A DNA stretch of 64,000 bases from Gemmatimonadales bacterium (GCA_036500345.1 DASYCE010000025.1:46717-110716); one strand, 5' to 3'; counted from the first letter of the stretch, positions 43,862-52,389 are shown. Made by a program: numbers and translations. The notes: a model not told the origin generated them from the letters alone.

Positions 43862-44329
43862 ATGACGCCTTCAGGCGACGCGAAGACGCAACTCGACACC
43901 TTCATCGGCAAGTTCAACGATAGCGACGGAAAGCGGATCAAGGCGGTCCGTCAGGCGATGCGGAAGCGGCTCCCCGCGGCGCACGAACTGGTCTACGACA
44001 ACTACAACTTCTTCGTGATCGGCTACTCGCCAACGCTGCGGCCATCGGACGCGGTCGTCTCCATCGTGGCGCAGGCGGACAGCGTGAGCATCTGCTTCAT
44101 TCATGGTGCGACACTCCCGGACCCCGACAAGATCCTCCTCGGCGGAGGGAAGCAGACGCGGTTCGTTCGCCTTGAGTCAGCACGGGATCTGGCGCGACCC
44201 GCGATCGAAACATTGATCGCGGCGGCGATGGCACGATCGAAGGTTGGTTTTCCCGCCAGCGGGCGCGGTACGCTGGTCATTCGCGCGGTGGCACCGAAGC
44301 AGCGGCCGCGCCGGCGGGTTGAGCGATGA
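43862..44329 (+). CDS. DUF1801 (YdhG-like) domain protein
   Basis: A 155-residue protein. LDTFIGKFNDSDGKRIKAVRQAMRKRLPAAHELVYDNYNFF begins a YdhG/DUF1801-type alpha-beta domain related to frataxin-like folds; only the start of this block is needed to recognise it. ATG 43862 is preferred; upstream TTG at 43796 in frame is less likely. The stop overlaps the next gene by four bases. Function unknown. Confidence 0.78.
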   Translation: MTPSGDAKTQLDTFIGKFNDSDGKRIKAVRQAMRKRLPAAHELVYDNYNFFVIGYSPTLRPSDAVVSIVAQADSVSICFIHGATLPDPDKILLGGGKQTRFVRLESARDLARPAIETLIAAAMARSKVGFPASGRGTLVIRAVAPKQRPRRRVER

Positions 44330-45465
44330 GATTCGCAGCTCTGATCCTCGCATTCGCGCTACCCGCGGCGGTCGGGGCGCAGACAGCGCCGCAGTTCCAG
44401 CTCACCCGTGAAGTCACGATCGACGGCGTCAGCGAGAATCTCAGCCCGGTCACCTGGCTCGCCGTGAGCCCCAGGGGGACGATCGCCGTTGGGCAGCAGC
44501 AGGATCACCTGATCCGCTATTTCGATGCGATGGGAAAGTCGCTCGGCACGTTCGGGCGGGAGGGGGAAGGACCGGGCGAGTTCCGGCAACTGACGTTGTA
44601 CGGTGCCGGATGGATCGGTGACACGATGTGGGTCACCGACAATGGGACGCGGCGATTCACGCTGATCGGCCCCGACCGGAAGTTGCTGCGCATCGTGCCG
44701 GCGATCGTTGCGATCAAGGCGATGGGCGATTCCGGAGGCGAGACCCAGATCCTCGGCCCGGAAGGGTTGTATCGCGACGGATCCCAGCTGGTCGTGGTGC
44801 TTGTCCCTTCGACTGCGGAGGCGCGGCCGCATTGGGCGCGTGATCCACAATATCTCGATTCGCGTCTGGGGCTGATCGCCGTCAAGGCGAACGGGGAGTT
44901 CGATCGTCTCGTGACCTTCGAGCCGCACGATGTCTGCGGAATGGTGCCGTTGCCAACGTACCAACTCTGCGGCCGTCCCAAGCTCGGGATCGATCCGACC
45001 GCCGAGCGCTTCGGGTGGGCAGCAATGTCGTATGCCAGTCCCGATTCGGGGACCTATCGGATCACCATGGTGGGCCGCGACGGAAAGACGATCTATTCAC
45101 GCGCCTATCCGTTCGCAGCCCAGCCGATTCCGAAGCGGATCCGCGACTCGCTCGCTGAACTCGGCAGAAAGGGTCAGACACCGACTGTGAGGCCCGCGTA
45201 CGCGCCGCGCTTCGGTCCGCCGACGATCTACCCGGCGGTCGAGAACGTGATCGTCGGCGCCGATGGCACGGCATGGGTTGGACTGCGCGCGACGCCGGCC
45301 GGAAAGGCGTGGGTGATGCTCTCTCCGCGCGGTGACGTGGTCGGTACGGCAATGGCACCCGCGAATGTGGTTTTCCAGGTGCTGGGACACGGCGTGGTCT
45401 GGGGGACGGAGAAGAACATGGATGACGTGGAGAGTGTGGTGCGATTCCGGGTGACGCGGCGGTGA
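44326..45465 (+). CDS. Secreted six-bladed beta-propeller-like protein
   Basis: A 379-residue protein with signal peptide MRFAALILAFALPAAVGAQ. WLAVSPRGTIAVGQQQDHLI, SLGTFGREGEGPGEFRQL and WIGDTMWVTDNGTRRFTLI are propeller blades of the NHL/6-bladed type; GREGEGPGEF is the typical inter-blade turn. Probably periplasmic, binding or sensing role. It overlaps the amidase gene start. Confidence 0.8.
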   Translation: MRFAALILAFALPAAVGAQTAPQFQLTREVTIDGVSENLSPVTWLAVSPRGTIAVGQQQDHLIRYFDAMGKSLGTFGREGEGPGEFRQLTLYGAGWIGDTMWVTDNGTRRFTLIGPDRKLLRIVPAIVAIKAMGDSGGETQILGPEGLYRDGSQLVVVLVPSTAEARPHWARDPQYLDSRLGLIAVKANGEFDRLVTFEPHDVCGMVPLPTYQLCGRPKLGIDPTAERFGWAAMSYASPDSGTYRITMVGRDGKTIYSRAYPFAAQPIPKRIRDSLAELGRKGQTPTVRPAYAPRFGPPTIYPAVENVIVGADGTAWVGLRATPAGKAWVMLSPRGDVVGTAMAPANVVFQVLGHGVVWGTEKNMDDVESVVRFRVTRR

Positions 45466-47057
45466 CCCGCACCTGGACCCGCCGGGAAGTTGTCGCCCAG
45501 CTGGCGCAGCTCGCCGCGGTCGCTGCGGTGCCGTTGCGCGGGTGGCGTTCCGTTGCGACCGAGCCGTTGAACGGGACGGTCGCCGACTACCGCGCCGGTC
45601 TCCTTCGTGGCGACTGGAGCGCTGCGGAGGTCACCAGTCACGCGCTCGAGCGGTGCAGCACCTTCGGCCAGCGCTTTCACGCGATCGACGCGCTCTCCGC
45701 GACGGCGCTGGCAGACGCTCGCGCGGCGGATGATCGTCGCCGCCGCGGCCACCTGCGCGGACCCCTCGACGGCGTGCCGGTCTTTGCCAAGGCGATCTAC
45801 GACATGAAGGGGCTCCCCACCACCGGCTCGAACGCCGACTGGGCACGCCTCTTTCCCGACCCGGTATCGCGTGACGCACTCGAAGTCGAGCGACTGCGCG
45901 CCGCCGGTGCAATCGTCCTCGGCAAGACCGCAGCCGATGATTTTGCGTATCACGGCAACGGAACGTCGACGCACACCGGCCAGGTGCTGAACCCGCACGA
46001 CCCGACCGGAACGCGCACACCCGGCGGCTCGAGCGCCGGTTCATCGGTGGCTGTCTCGGCCGGGATGGCGTTCGCCGCACTCGGCACCGATGACGGTGGA
46101 TCGAACCGGATTCCGGCGCAGTTCGTCGGCGTCGTCGGCATGAAGCCGACGTTCGGGCTGGTGCCGCGGAGCGGCGTGATCCCGACCTGGCCATACCTCG
46201 ACACCCACGGCCCGCTGGCGCGGAGCGCCGCCGATGCGGCGCTGCTGCTCGCCATCGTGGCGGGAGCCGACAAGTCCGATCCACTGGTGCGCACCGAGAA
46301 GATCGATCGCCGCACGTTCGAGGGATTGCGCGATGATGCGCTGCACGGCGTCCGCCTCGGCATTGTCGACGCGCACGTGCCCCGCGCCCAGATGACGGCG
46401 GAAGCGCTCATGATCTGGGATCGCGCGGTGAGCGATCTCCGCGCCGCTGGAGCGGTCGTCGATTCGTTTGATGCTGCGGTCACCACCGTGAACTATCGAT
46501 CGATGTTCACCGCGACCGCGAAGCAGCGTGGCGACGTGGCACCCAATTCACGTTCGCCGGCACCGACCGCCAACGCGCTGTACCGCTACTTCGCACGGCG
46601 GAGCCACGATCCGCGCGACGCCGTGCGTCGCGGCTACGACGCGTACCGGTCGTACTACGACGTCCTCCCGGCGACCTTCGACGCCTGCATTCCGCTGCTG
46701 ACGCAGCCGATGGCGCATGATCCGGCGGGGATGTCGTTCGCGCGTTCACGAGCGCAGGTGGTGGCCGCGTTGGCCGCGTCGATGCGCACTGCCGGCGTGT
46801 CGGCGATGGTGTATCCCACCATGCCGTTCAATGCGGTAAGGATCGTCGACCAGTGGCCCAACGTCCGGGTCGCACTCGGATACGGCAACTGGATGGGACT
46901 TCCGGAAATCTCGATTCCGGCGGGAATCGGCGCCGATGGAATGCCGGCGCTCAACCTCTCGATCGTCGGACTGCCGGGAGACGATGCGCGATTGCTTGCG
47001 CTGGCGCACGCATACGAGCAGCAATCACGACGCTTCGTGGGAACGTGGGAATCATGA
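45462..47057 (+). CDS. Amidase-signature enzyme, probably exported
   Basis: A 531-residue amidase-signature hydrolase. GVPVFAKAIYDMKG supplies the catalytic Lys, RTPGGSSAGSSVAVSAG the cis-Ser loop, and GTDDGGSNRIPA the nucleophile Ser (usual form GSDTGGSIRIPA). The N-terminus WTRREVVAQLAQLAAVAAVP contains twin arginines and a hydrophobic stretch, suggesting Tat export. GTG start overlaps the propeller stop and its own stop overlaps the racemase-like gene, so the three may act on one exported substrate. Confidence 0.87.
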   Translation: MTRTWTRREVVAQLAQLAAVAAVPLRGWRSVATEPLNGTVADYRAGLLRGDWSAAEVTSHALERCSTFGQRFHAIDALSATALADARAADDRRRRGHLRGPLDGVPVFAKAIYDMKGLPTTGSNADWARLFPDPVSRDALEVERLRAAGAIVLGKTAADDFAYHGNGTSTHTGQVLNPHDPTGTRTPGGSSAGSSVAVSAGMAFAALGTDDGGSNRIPAQFVGVVGMKPTFGLVPRSGVIPTWPYLDTHGPLARSAADAALLLAIVAGADKSDPLVRTEKIDRRTFEGLRDDALHGVRLGIVDAHVPRAQMTAEALMIWDRAVSDLRAAGAVVDSFDAAVTTVNYRSMFTATAKQRGDVAPNSRSPAPTANALYRYFARRSHDPRDAVRRGYDAYRSYYDVLPATFDACIPLLTQPMAHDPAGMSFARSRAQVVAALAASMRTAGVSAMVYPTMPFNAVRIVDQWPNVRVALGYGNWMGLPEISIPAGIGADGMPALNLSIVGLPGDDARLLALAHAYEQQSRRFVGTWES

Positions 47058-47758
47058 CGCCATCGATCGCGGGACTCGTCGGCGGCCTCGGCCCGGAATC
47101 GACGATCGACTACTACCGGCGCATCTTCGAATGCTGGCAGCGATTCGAGCCCGGGAGCGCGCCATCGATCGTGATCGATTCGCTCGACGTGCAGGTGGCG
47201 CTGCGGCTGGTGGAGAGCGACCGCGCCGCACTGACCGATTATCTCCTCGCGTCGCTGCAGCGCCTCGCTGGTGCCGGCGTCGATTTCGCCGCGCTCACCG
47301 CCAACACGCCGCATATCGTCTTTGACGAACTGGCGGCGCGCGCGCCGATCCCGCTGCTCAGCATCGTGGAGACGTGCGCCGACGAGGCGCGGCGACTCGC
47401 CCTCAAGCGGCCGGCGCTCCTCGGCACGCGCTTCACCATGGAGGGCGAGTTCTATCCCACGGTCTTCGCACGGCGCGGGATCACGGTGGTGCGGCCGAAC
47501 GACGCCGAACGGGCGATGGTCCACGAACGCTATGTCGGCGAGCTCATTCCGGGGATCTTCAAGGATTCGACGCGGGCGGAGATCGTGGCGCTGATCGAGA
47601 CAATGGCGAGCCGGGACAAGATCGACAGTGTGATCCTCGGTGGGACCGAACTGCCATTGCTGTTGCGCGACGCGACTGTCGCCGGTTTGCCGGCGCTCGA
47701 CACGACGGCGTTGCACGTCGACGCGATTGTGGCGCGGTTGCGCGACAAGAGCGGATGA
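47054..47758 (+). CDS. Asp/Glu racemase-family protein lacking both catalytic cysteines
   Basis: A 234-residue member of the aspartate/glutamate racemase fold: VGGLGPESTIDYYRRI at the start, LTANTPHIVFDEL and VILGGTELPLLL later. In active racemases these last two positions read CNT/ANT and GCTE. Here Ala83 replaces the first cysteine, which occurs in some relatives, and Gly197 replaces the second, which is unusual. It may be inactive or perform different chemistry. It overlaps the amidase stop. Confidence 0.85.
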   Translation: MTPSIAGLVGGLGPESTIDYYRRIFECWQRFEPGSAPSIVIDSLDVQVALRLVESDRAALTDYLLASLQRLAGAGVDFAALTANTPHIVFDELAARAPIPLLSIVETCADEARRLALKRPALLGTRFTMEGEFYPTVFARRGITVVRPNDAERAMVHERYVGELIPGIFKDSTRAEIVALIETMASRDKIDSVILGGTELPLLLRDATVAGLPALDTTALHVDAIVARLRDKSG

Positions 47759-47804
47759 GACTCCGCGTCGAGAAGCCGGGCCAATTGATGAATCGGCAAA
47801 ACGA

Positions 47805-47838
47805 AACGAGGGCGCGATCGATTGATCGCGCCCTCGTT
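47805..47838 (-). terminator. Strong hairpin terminator
   Basis: A 14-base perfect stem ACGAGGGCGCGATC / GATCGCGCCCTCGT with a four-base loop. On the minus strand it is followed by a T-rich tail (TTTCGTTTT), so it terminates the PEP-CTERM gene; it may also stop the plus-strand operon. Confidence 0.85.
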
Positions 47839-47860
47839 GCGTCTGGTGAAGCGGCGTCGA

Positions 47861-48640
47861 CTAGCGGCGCTTGCGGCGCAGTCCGGCTCCGGCGAGTCCG
47901 GCGAGACCCGTTGCCATCAGCGTCATCGTTGCCGGCTCCGGAGTCGCTTCCTCCGGGATGCCGATGTCATCGGCATCGATGCGGATGAGCTCGTCCTGAT
48001 AGTCAACGTCCGAGCCGCCGCTGTGCCCGGTGTAGATGTCCTCGATACCGCCAATCCACGCGGTCCCTGACGGGCCCGTCGCCGAGGTCGCGCCGGTCGC
48101 GCCAAATCCGAAGAGCGCGAACTGGTTGTCATGGTTCGAATAGGCGTAGGTGCCATTGGTCATCAGGATGTAGAGCCCCCATGAATCAGCCATGGTCACG
48201 TCGCCGCTCGGGATCGTCGTATTGAGCGAGGTCTTGACGCCGGTCAGGATGTCGAAGTATCCCCAGTCCTGGTTCGCGCCGGCCACGTCGCCGCCGGGCG
48301 CTGAAGTCCCGGAGAGCAGCGAGAAGGTGTAGGTGCCGGCACCGAACGAATACGCCTGGAAGCCACCCGACCCGTTATTGAGATAGGTAGTTGGCGTCGT
48401 ACCGGTGTACGGCAGCCATCCCGTCGGACGCTGATTGGCGCAGGCGTTGCCGCTGGTGCCGGCGACACCGGTCAGGATGTAGCCGACATTGCAGTGCGCG
48501 CCGTCGGCGGAAGTGTTGTCCCAGAATTGCTGCCCGCTACTGACGTTGTTCGGGGAGCCGACCGACGACCACGATTGGGCCTGGGCCGTGGCTGCACCGC
48601 CTGCGAGGGCGAGGGTCACAAGAGCTGACTGGAGCTTCAT
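47861..48640 (-). CDS. PEP-CTERM sorting-domain protein
   Basis: A 259-residue secreted protein. ATG 48640 gives the signal peptide MKLQSALVTLALAGGAATAQ. The C-terminus TPEPATMTLMATGLAGLAGAGLRRKRR (only its ends are needed: PEP-like motif, hydrophobic helix, basic tail) is a PEP-CTERM anchor processed by an exosortase. The body is rich in Gly, Ser, Thr and Asn, typical of extracellular matrix proteins. A good sigma-54-like promoter lies upstream, matching the known RpoN/PrsK-PrsR control of many such genes. Confidence 0.88.
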   Translation of the reverse strand: MKLQSALVTLALAGGAATAQAQSWSSVGSPNNVSSGQQFWDNTSADGAHCNVGYILTGVAGTSGNACANQRPTGWLPYTGTTPTTYLNNGSGGFQAYSFGAGTYTFSLLSGTSAPGGDVAGANQDWGYFDILTGVKTSLNTTIPSGDVTMADSWGLYILMTNGTYAYSNHDNQFALFGFGATGATSATGPSGTAWIGGIEDIYTGHSGGSDVDYQDELIRIDADDIGIPEEATPEPATMTLMATGLAGLAGAGLRRKRR

Positions 48641-48677
48641 CAGTGGCGTGCTCTGGGTTGGGGACGCACCCAGTAGA

Positions 48678-48693
48678 AGCAAGCGGTGGGCCA
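48678..48693 (-). promoter_or_regulatory. Sigma-54 promoter of the PEP-CTERM gene
   Basis: On the minus strand TGGCCC-ACCGC-TTGCT matches TGGCAC-N5-TTGCW at 10 of 11 positions with intact GG and GC. Predicted start is near 48667, about 27 bases before the ATG. Upstream, TGTC (48789-48792) and GACA (48801-48804) form a possible activator site. Confidence 0.6.
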
Positions 48694-48859
48694 GCGAATG
48701 GCACGTCCCAAGTCATTGCGGTACAGTAGGTTGGCGAATCAGCCGGGCAGGAATACTGAGGCGGCGTTGCAGCTGGGCCACGGGGAGTTGTCACAATCGC
48801 GACAGGCGACGTGGCGACCAACTGGCGCCGCACGAACCAACACTGACGGGAGCATCAGC

Positions 48860-49171
48860 ATGACCACCTCACCCGATCCCCTCCGTTGCCCCGCATGCGC
48901 CAGCGATCAGATCGTCGCGGGCCAACTCATGTCGGGTGGAACCAGGGCGATAGGCTTCCTCCCCGAAGGCCTCAGTGCATGGGGTGCCGTGAAGAGTGCC
49001 TTCATAAGCGACGGGATCACGCTGCCGATCACTAGTCCCAAGGGCAGCACGGCGCACGGTTGTGCGGCCTGTGGCCACATCTGGTCGGCGATCGATCCTG
49101 CTGCACTGCGCAACCTGCTCCTCACGAGCGGGACCGAAGAAACCGTCAAGCGATTCACGGCTACTGGGTAG
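48860..49171 (+). CDS. Small zinc-ribbon protein
   Basis: A 103-residue protein with Cys10/Cys13 (LRCPACAS) and Cys68/Cys71 (HGCAACGHIW), a two-pair zinc ribbon separated by a hydrophobic segment (FLPEGLSAWGAVKSAF). ATG 48860 has CGGGAG about nine bases upstream. Possibly a nucleic-acid or protein-binding adaptor; no partner is evident. Confidence 0.7.
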   Translation: MTTSPDPLRCPACASDQIVAGQLMSGGTRAIGFLPEGLSAWGAVKSAFISDGITLPITSPKGSTAHGCAACGHIWSAIDPAALRNLLLTSGTEETVKRFTATG

Positions 49172-49239
49172 TAGTTCAGTTTGGGCCGTAACCAAGCGGG
49201 GTGGTAGGCCGATTGCCGTAATCGTCACCTACGCAGGAA

Positions 49240-49728
49240 TTGCCGGGGCGACGCGCGAAGGGGTATTCTAGTGCTCCCTCACTCAGCGATGTCGCTTTGG
49301 CAAACAAAGGTAAGCCACGTCGTGATCCGACGTGGGGCCAGCAGAAGCCACCGTCAGCGGAAATCGTGCGCATCGCTGGCGGCGTTCGCCGATGGGAGGA
49401 AACGTGCAAGACGTTTCGATGGCTAATCGTCGGCCTTACCGTGCTCGGCGTAGCAATCTGCGTTTACAAGACCGCAACGGTAGTCGCCGGTACTACCACC
49501 TTGCTTGCAGTCGTCGTACATTTGTTTGCAAGCGTCGGCATTAGCAAGGGCCTCGCATGGTTGTTGGCGACGTTGGCAAGTGGTTACGGTGCCTCGCAAC
49601 GGATGCTGAAAGGAAAAACGATCAAGCGACTGGAAGCACGGATCGTGCATTTGGAAACCAGGTGGGACAAGCGGAGAAGTTCAAGCCGCCTCACGAAGTC
49701 AGGCGACACTCACCCGGAGGACAAGTGA
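49240..49728 (+). CDS. Two-helix membrane protein of an accessory pair
   Basis: A 162-residue protein, probably starting at TTG 49240 (a second in-frame TTG is near 49303; no ATG precedes the domain). After a basic N-terminus come two close hydrophobic helices (FRWLIVGLTVLGVAICVY and TTLLAVVVHLFASVGISKGL) and a charged coiled tail (KGKTIKRLEARIVHLETRWD). This small 2TM-plus-coil layout is common in accessory and phage-defence membrane effectors. The stop overlaps the next gene. Confidence 0.55.
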   Translation: MPGRRAKGYSSAPSLSDVALANKGKPRRDPTWGQQKPPSAEIVRIAGGVRRWEETCKTFRWLIVGLTVLGVAICVYKTATVVAGTTTLLAVVVHLFASVGISKGLAWLLATLASGYGASQRMLKGKTIKRLEARIVHLETRWDKRRSSSRLTKSGDTHPEDK

Positions 49729-50294
49729 TCACACCGGAAGGATTCGGGGTAGCGGTCACAACAGGCTTTACCTTGGTCGGGCTGGTGTTTGTGTATTACT
49801 ACCTTCTCCGACAAGCTGAGATTGATCGCTTTCGCGACCAAGCCTTTCAGCTGCGCGACCAGTTGTTCGATCTCATCGTGGATGAAGCGATTCATACGGA
49901 GGATCCGGCCTATACCGTTCTGCGCCGCCGAATGAATGGGTTTATTCGATATGCCCACCGCCTCAGTATCCCCGCCGCAATCGGCTTTGCCGTCATCATC
50001 CCGGAGAAGATGATTCGCGACGACGAGTGGGGCATTCGGATGCGTGAATTGGCGACGGAAAACCCCGAGCTCCATCGGCGGCTGGTGAGCCTAAGCGACG
50101 AGATGAGCAACGCGGTCTTGGTCCACATTCTCCTAATGTCTCCGGCGCTGACCCTCTTTGGATGCCCGATCCTTCTCTGCGGGGTTATCGGTTGGTACTG
50201 CGTCGCGCGGGTGCGGAACACGTTGGAAGAGATGCGGCAGCGGATTCGGTATTTGGCGGAGAATGTCGGTACTCAAGGGTTGAGTACTGCCTAG
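49725..50294 (+). CDS. Membrane protein of an accessory pair, unknown function
   Basis: A 189-residue protein starting at GTG 49725, with GGAGG four bases upstream. One N-terminal helix (VAVTTGFTLVGLVFVYYYLL), a cytoplasmic helical middle (EIDRFRDQAFQLRDQLFDLI, RRRMNGFIRYAHRL) and a C-terminal helix pair (ALTLFGCPILLCGVIGWYCV). Co-translated with the 2TM protein. Codon use is less GC-biased than the backbone. No family recognised. Confidence 0.65.
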   Translation: MITPEGFGVAVTTGFTLVGLVFVYYYLLRQAEIDRFRDQAFQLRDQLFDLIVDEAIHTEDPAYTVLRRRMNGFIRYAHRLSIPAAIGFAVIIPEKMIRDDEWGIRMRELATENPELHRRLVSLSDEMSNAVLVHILLMSPALTLFGCPILLCGVIGWYCVARVRNTLEEMRQRIRYLAENVGTQGLSTA

Positions 50295-50565
50295 TACCGG
50301 CCGTTGCTTCGCTGAGGCTTGGTTGCCTTCTTCGCGCCCTTCGGCTTCGCCGGGGGGCGCGTTTGCTTTTCGCCGGTCAGCCGGGCGAGCACGTCGGGAG
50401 CTGCGAGGTGAGGGTCTTGGTTCTGCGGACGCTTGGAACCTTGTCAAGCGGATCCGTCACGGCTCAAAGTGACCCCCCTACGGCGCGTCTCCGAACCACT
50501 GAAAACCCCGCCACACGACCCAGGAGCTCGCAGCATCGCTCACTCCTGGATCATGCGGTCCGGGG
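50295..50565. mobile_element. Possible insertion-sequence remnant
   Basis: On the minus strand a 50-codon tail without a start (from about 50446 to 50294) ends in a Lys/Pro/Ala-rich sequence, RPPAKPKGAKKATKPQRS, typical of transposase or recombinase C-termini. Just upstream of it on that strand are CTTTGAGCCGTGAC and GGGGTTTTCAGTGG, which resemble IS21-family end sequences. No intact transposase remains. The assignment is tentative. Confidence 0.3.
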
Positions 50566-51315
50566 TCACGAATGCGGCTCCGGCGGCGCACTATTCACCG
50601 GCACCGGCAATGGAGCCGGGACAGGCACCGGCGGCGCAACCGGCGTGGGATCGGGCTCCGGCGTCGTTGCATCGTCGTGCCTGGTCAGCGCGATGATGAT
50701 CCTGGCGCTGTTCCACGCCGCCAGCGATTCCGGATCGCTCCGGAAACGGGCCTTGTAGGTCCCGTCGAGGATTCGCGCGATCCTGGTGCATTCGTTCGTG
50801 ATGAGCCCCAGCTCGGCACTTGCGCCGACATGATTGCCGGCATGGGTGTGCGCCGCGAGGGTGGTGCTGTCGAACTCCGCGACCGATGCACTGAACTGGT
50901 CGAGGAAGGTGTCTCCCACCCCGTACGACAGGAGCAGATCCTTGTTGGCGAGCGCCGCCGCCAGGAAGGTCTTCGCTGCCGTCGCGAATTCCTTGAGCGG
51001 GACACTCGCTTTCGGCATGACGAACTGCCCGGCGAGTTCGGGATGCTCCGGCGATGCGAGCTCCACCGTGACAGCCACATGCTCCAGCTGTTCGCGGATC
51101 CCCGCCGTGCGCAACTCCTGCCGGCGAGTGATCGCCGCCTGCTCCATCTCCCGCCCATTGTGTTGCTGCACCGCGAGCGCGTCGCCGCGCGCTACACGGT
51201 CGGCCAGACGCGACACCAGCCCGGTATGGCTGATGTCGTCCGCCGCGGGATGCGCCTGGGCGAAATCGAGCACCCGGGCTGCCATCGCCAGCTTCCTGCG
51301 TATGTCTGCTCTCAT
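50566..51315 (-). CDS. Helical protein with Pro-rich tail, unknown function
   Basis: A 249-residue protein starting MRADIRRKLAMAARVLDFAQ; ATG 51315 has GGAGG four bases upstream. It is helical (EQAAITRRQELRTAGIREQL, FATAAKTFLAAALANKDLLL) and ends in a long Pro/Ala/Val tail (PEPDPTPVAPPVPVPAPLPV). No signal peptide or catalytic motif. A sigma-54-like promoter and a distant GTCCGG/GGACA composite lie upstream. Confidence 0.65.
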   Translation of the reverse strand: MRADIRRKLAMAARVLDFAQAHPAADDISHTGLVSRLADRVARGDALAVQQHNGREMEQAAITRRQELRTAGIREQLEHVAVTVELASPEHPELAGQFVMPKASVPLKEFATAAKTFLAAALANKDLLLSYGVGDTFLDQFSASVAEFDSTTLAAHTHAGNHVGASAELGLITNECTRIARILDGTYKARFRSDPESLAAWNSARIIIALTRHDDATTPEPDPTPVAPPVPVPAPLPVPVNSAPPEPHS

Positions 51316-51421
51316 ACATCCTCCTGCGTGTGACGCGGCTGCATTGGGAGCCGAGCCAGTGAACTGCAAGTGAGTACGGAGATCGGCAGGCACCCCAGCG
51401 GCCGGCCGACGCCAGCTGGTG

Positions 51422-51437
51422 GGCAGGGTTCGTGCCG
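51422..51437 (-). promoter_or_regulatory. Sigma-54-like promoter of the Pro-tailed protein gene
   Basis: On the minus strand CGGCAC-GAACC-CTGCC matches the consensus at 8 of 11 positions, with GG and GC at exact spacing. Predicted start is near 51410, leaving a leader of about 95 bases to ATG 51315. Confidence 0.4.
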
Positions 51438-51547
51438 CAACGAAAAATCATTATTCATTCGTGTGAGAGCCGCATGGACACTGGGGTTGCGGCCAATATG
51501 CCGGTTTTCTGCCTTCGGAAATCCAGCGATTTCGACCGTCGAAAAGT

Positions 51548-51571
51548 GTCCGGTTTTTAGGACATGTTGTC
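51548..51571. promoter_or_regulatory. Composite activator-like motif, second copy
   Basis: GTCCGG (51548-51553), GGACA (51560-51564) and TTGTC (51567-51571) have the same outer spacing (24 bases) as the motif at 14721-14744. Both copies are preceded by a GAAAA stretch and both stand upstream of a sigma-54-like promoter. Confidence 0.45.
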
Positions 51572-51689
51572 GTGATTCGGAGCAACTTTCGTCAACCACT
51601 GCTATTTGTGCGCTCGTCGAATTCGAATTGCGGTCCGGAATGCTTTCGGTCGCATACGCATCATGCTGACCAGCAACCAACTGATGCCG

Positions 51690-52340
51690 CCGACACGAAG
51701 TCGAACCGGCCGAATCCAAAACCAGTGCCACCGGGTTGAGAATCGGGTCGGCCGATTTGAAAAGGGGCACCCCCGATTTGAAAGCAGGCTCGACCGGATT
51801 GAGAATGGGTGCCGGCGTTTGTGAAGCGAGTCGTGCCGTCCGGCACGGCAGACGGGCGATTGCAAAGCATCGGGCGCCGTGACGATTGCAGGTCCGGATT
51901 CCCCTTCCGGGGACCCGGTCGTCGCCGAGCGTAGTGCTTCCGGAGGCGAAAGGCCTGGAATCGGATCTGGCGTGACTGTCGACGGCGCGAGTGACAATCT
52001 GTCCGGCAGGTCGGTGACAGCGAACGGATGCGAATGATCGGCTGGCTCGCGCTTCCCCGACGGATTTGAAATCGGTCAGGGAAGCGTTTTCCGCTCCGGC
52101 ACAGTTGCTTGACGGCGCAGGGTCCCCGCCAACGGCCGAAAGGCTTCAGCCGATGGCCGAACGGTGCGCAACGAGTTCAGGGTGGCATCGATCGCGGCAT
52201 CGGATGACTGCCGTGAATATCGAGTCGGGTGATCCGGCGGCGCTGCGATTTCCTTCTAGCTCGAACGGCATTCAGGCGGTTGAGAACGGCATTCCCCCGG
52301 CGCCACCGATGAAGTCGATAGTTGAGAACGCCTCCCTTCC
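51690..52340. repeat. Degenerate 21-bp tandem repeats
   Basis: Contiguous 21-base units run from 51711 to 51836 (starts at 51711, 51732, 51753, 51774, 51795, 51816), sharing CGRWTTGARAAnGGG. More diverged units with the same period lie at 52256-52276, 52277-52297 and 52319-52339 (TTGAGAACGGC core). In frame they would encode heptads like R-[IF]-E-[NSK]-G-x-x. Confidence 0.7.
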
Positions 52341-52389
52341 GGTGCGACATTCATCTTCTTCTCCAACCCAGATCCCAGGGAGCCGCGCG

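Larger units (their letters stand above)
51316..52389. other. Gene-free stretch of about 1.1 kb
   Basis: No supported gene. It contains a sigma-54-like promoter (51422-51437, minus strand), a composite GTCCGG/GGACA motif (51548-51571), a hairpin CGTGCC-GTCC-GGCACG (about 51830-51845), and degenerate 21-base tandem repeats over much of 51690-52340. Confidence 0.6.

Noticed and set aside
46980..47050. Terminator between amidase and racemase
   Set aside because: The genes overlap; no hairpin is present.
50580..50650. CRISPR-like ACCGGC repeats
   Set aside because: These are codons of the Pro/Val tail of the minus-strand gene, not spaced direct repeats.
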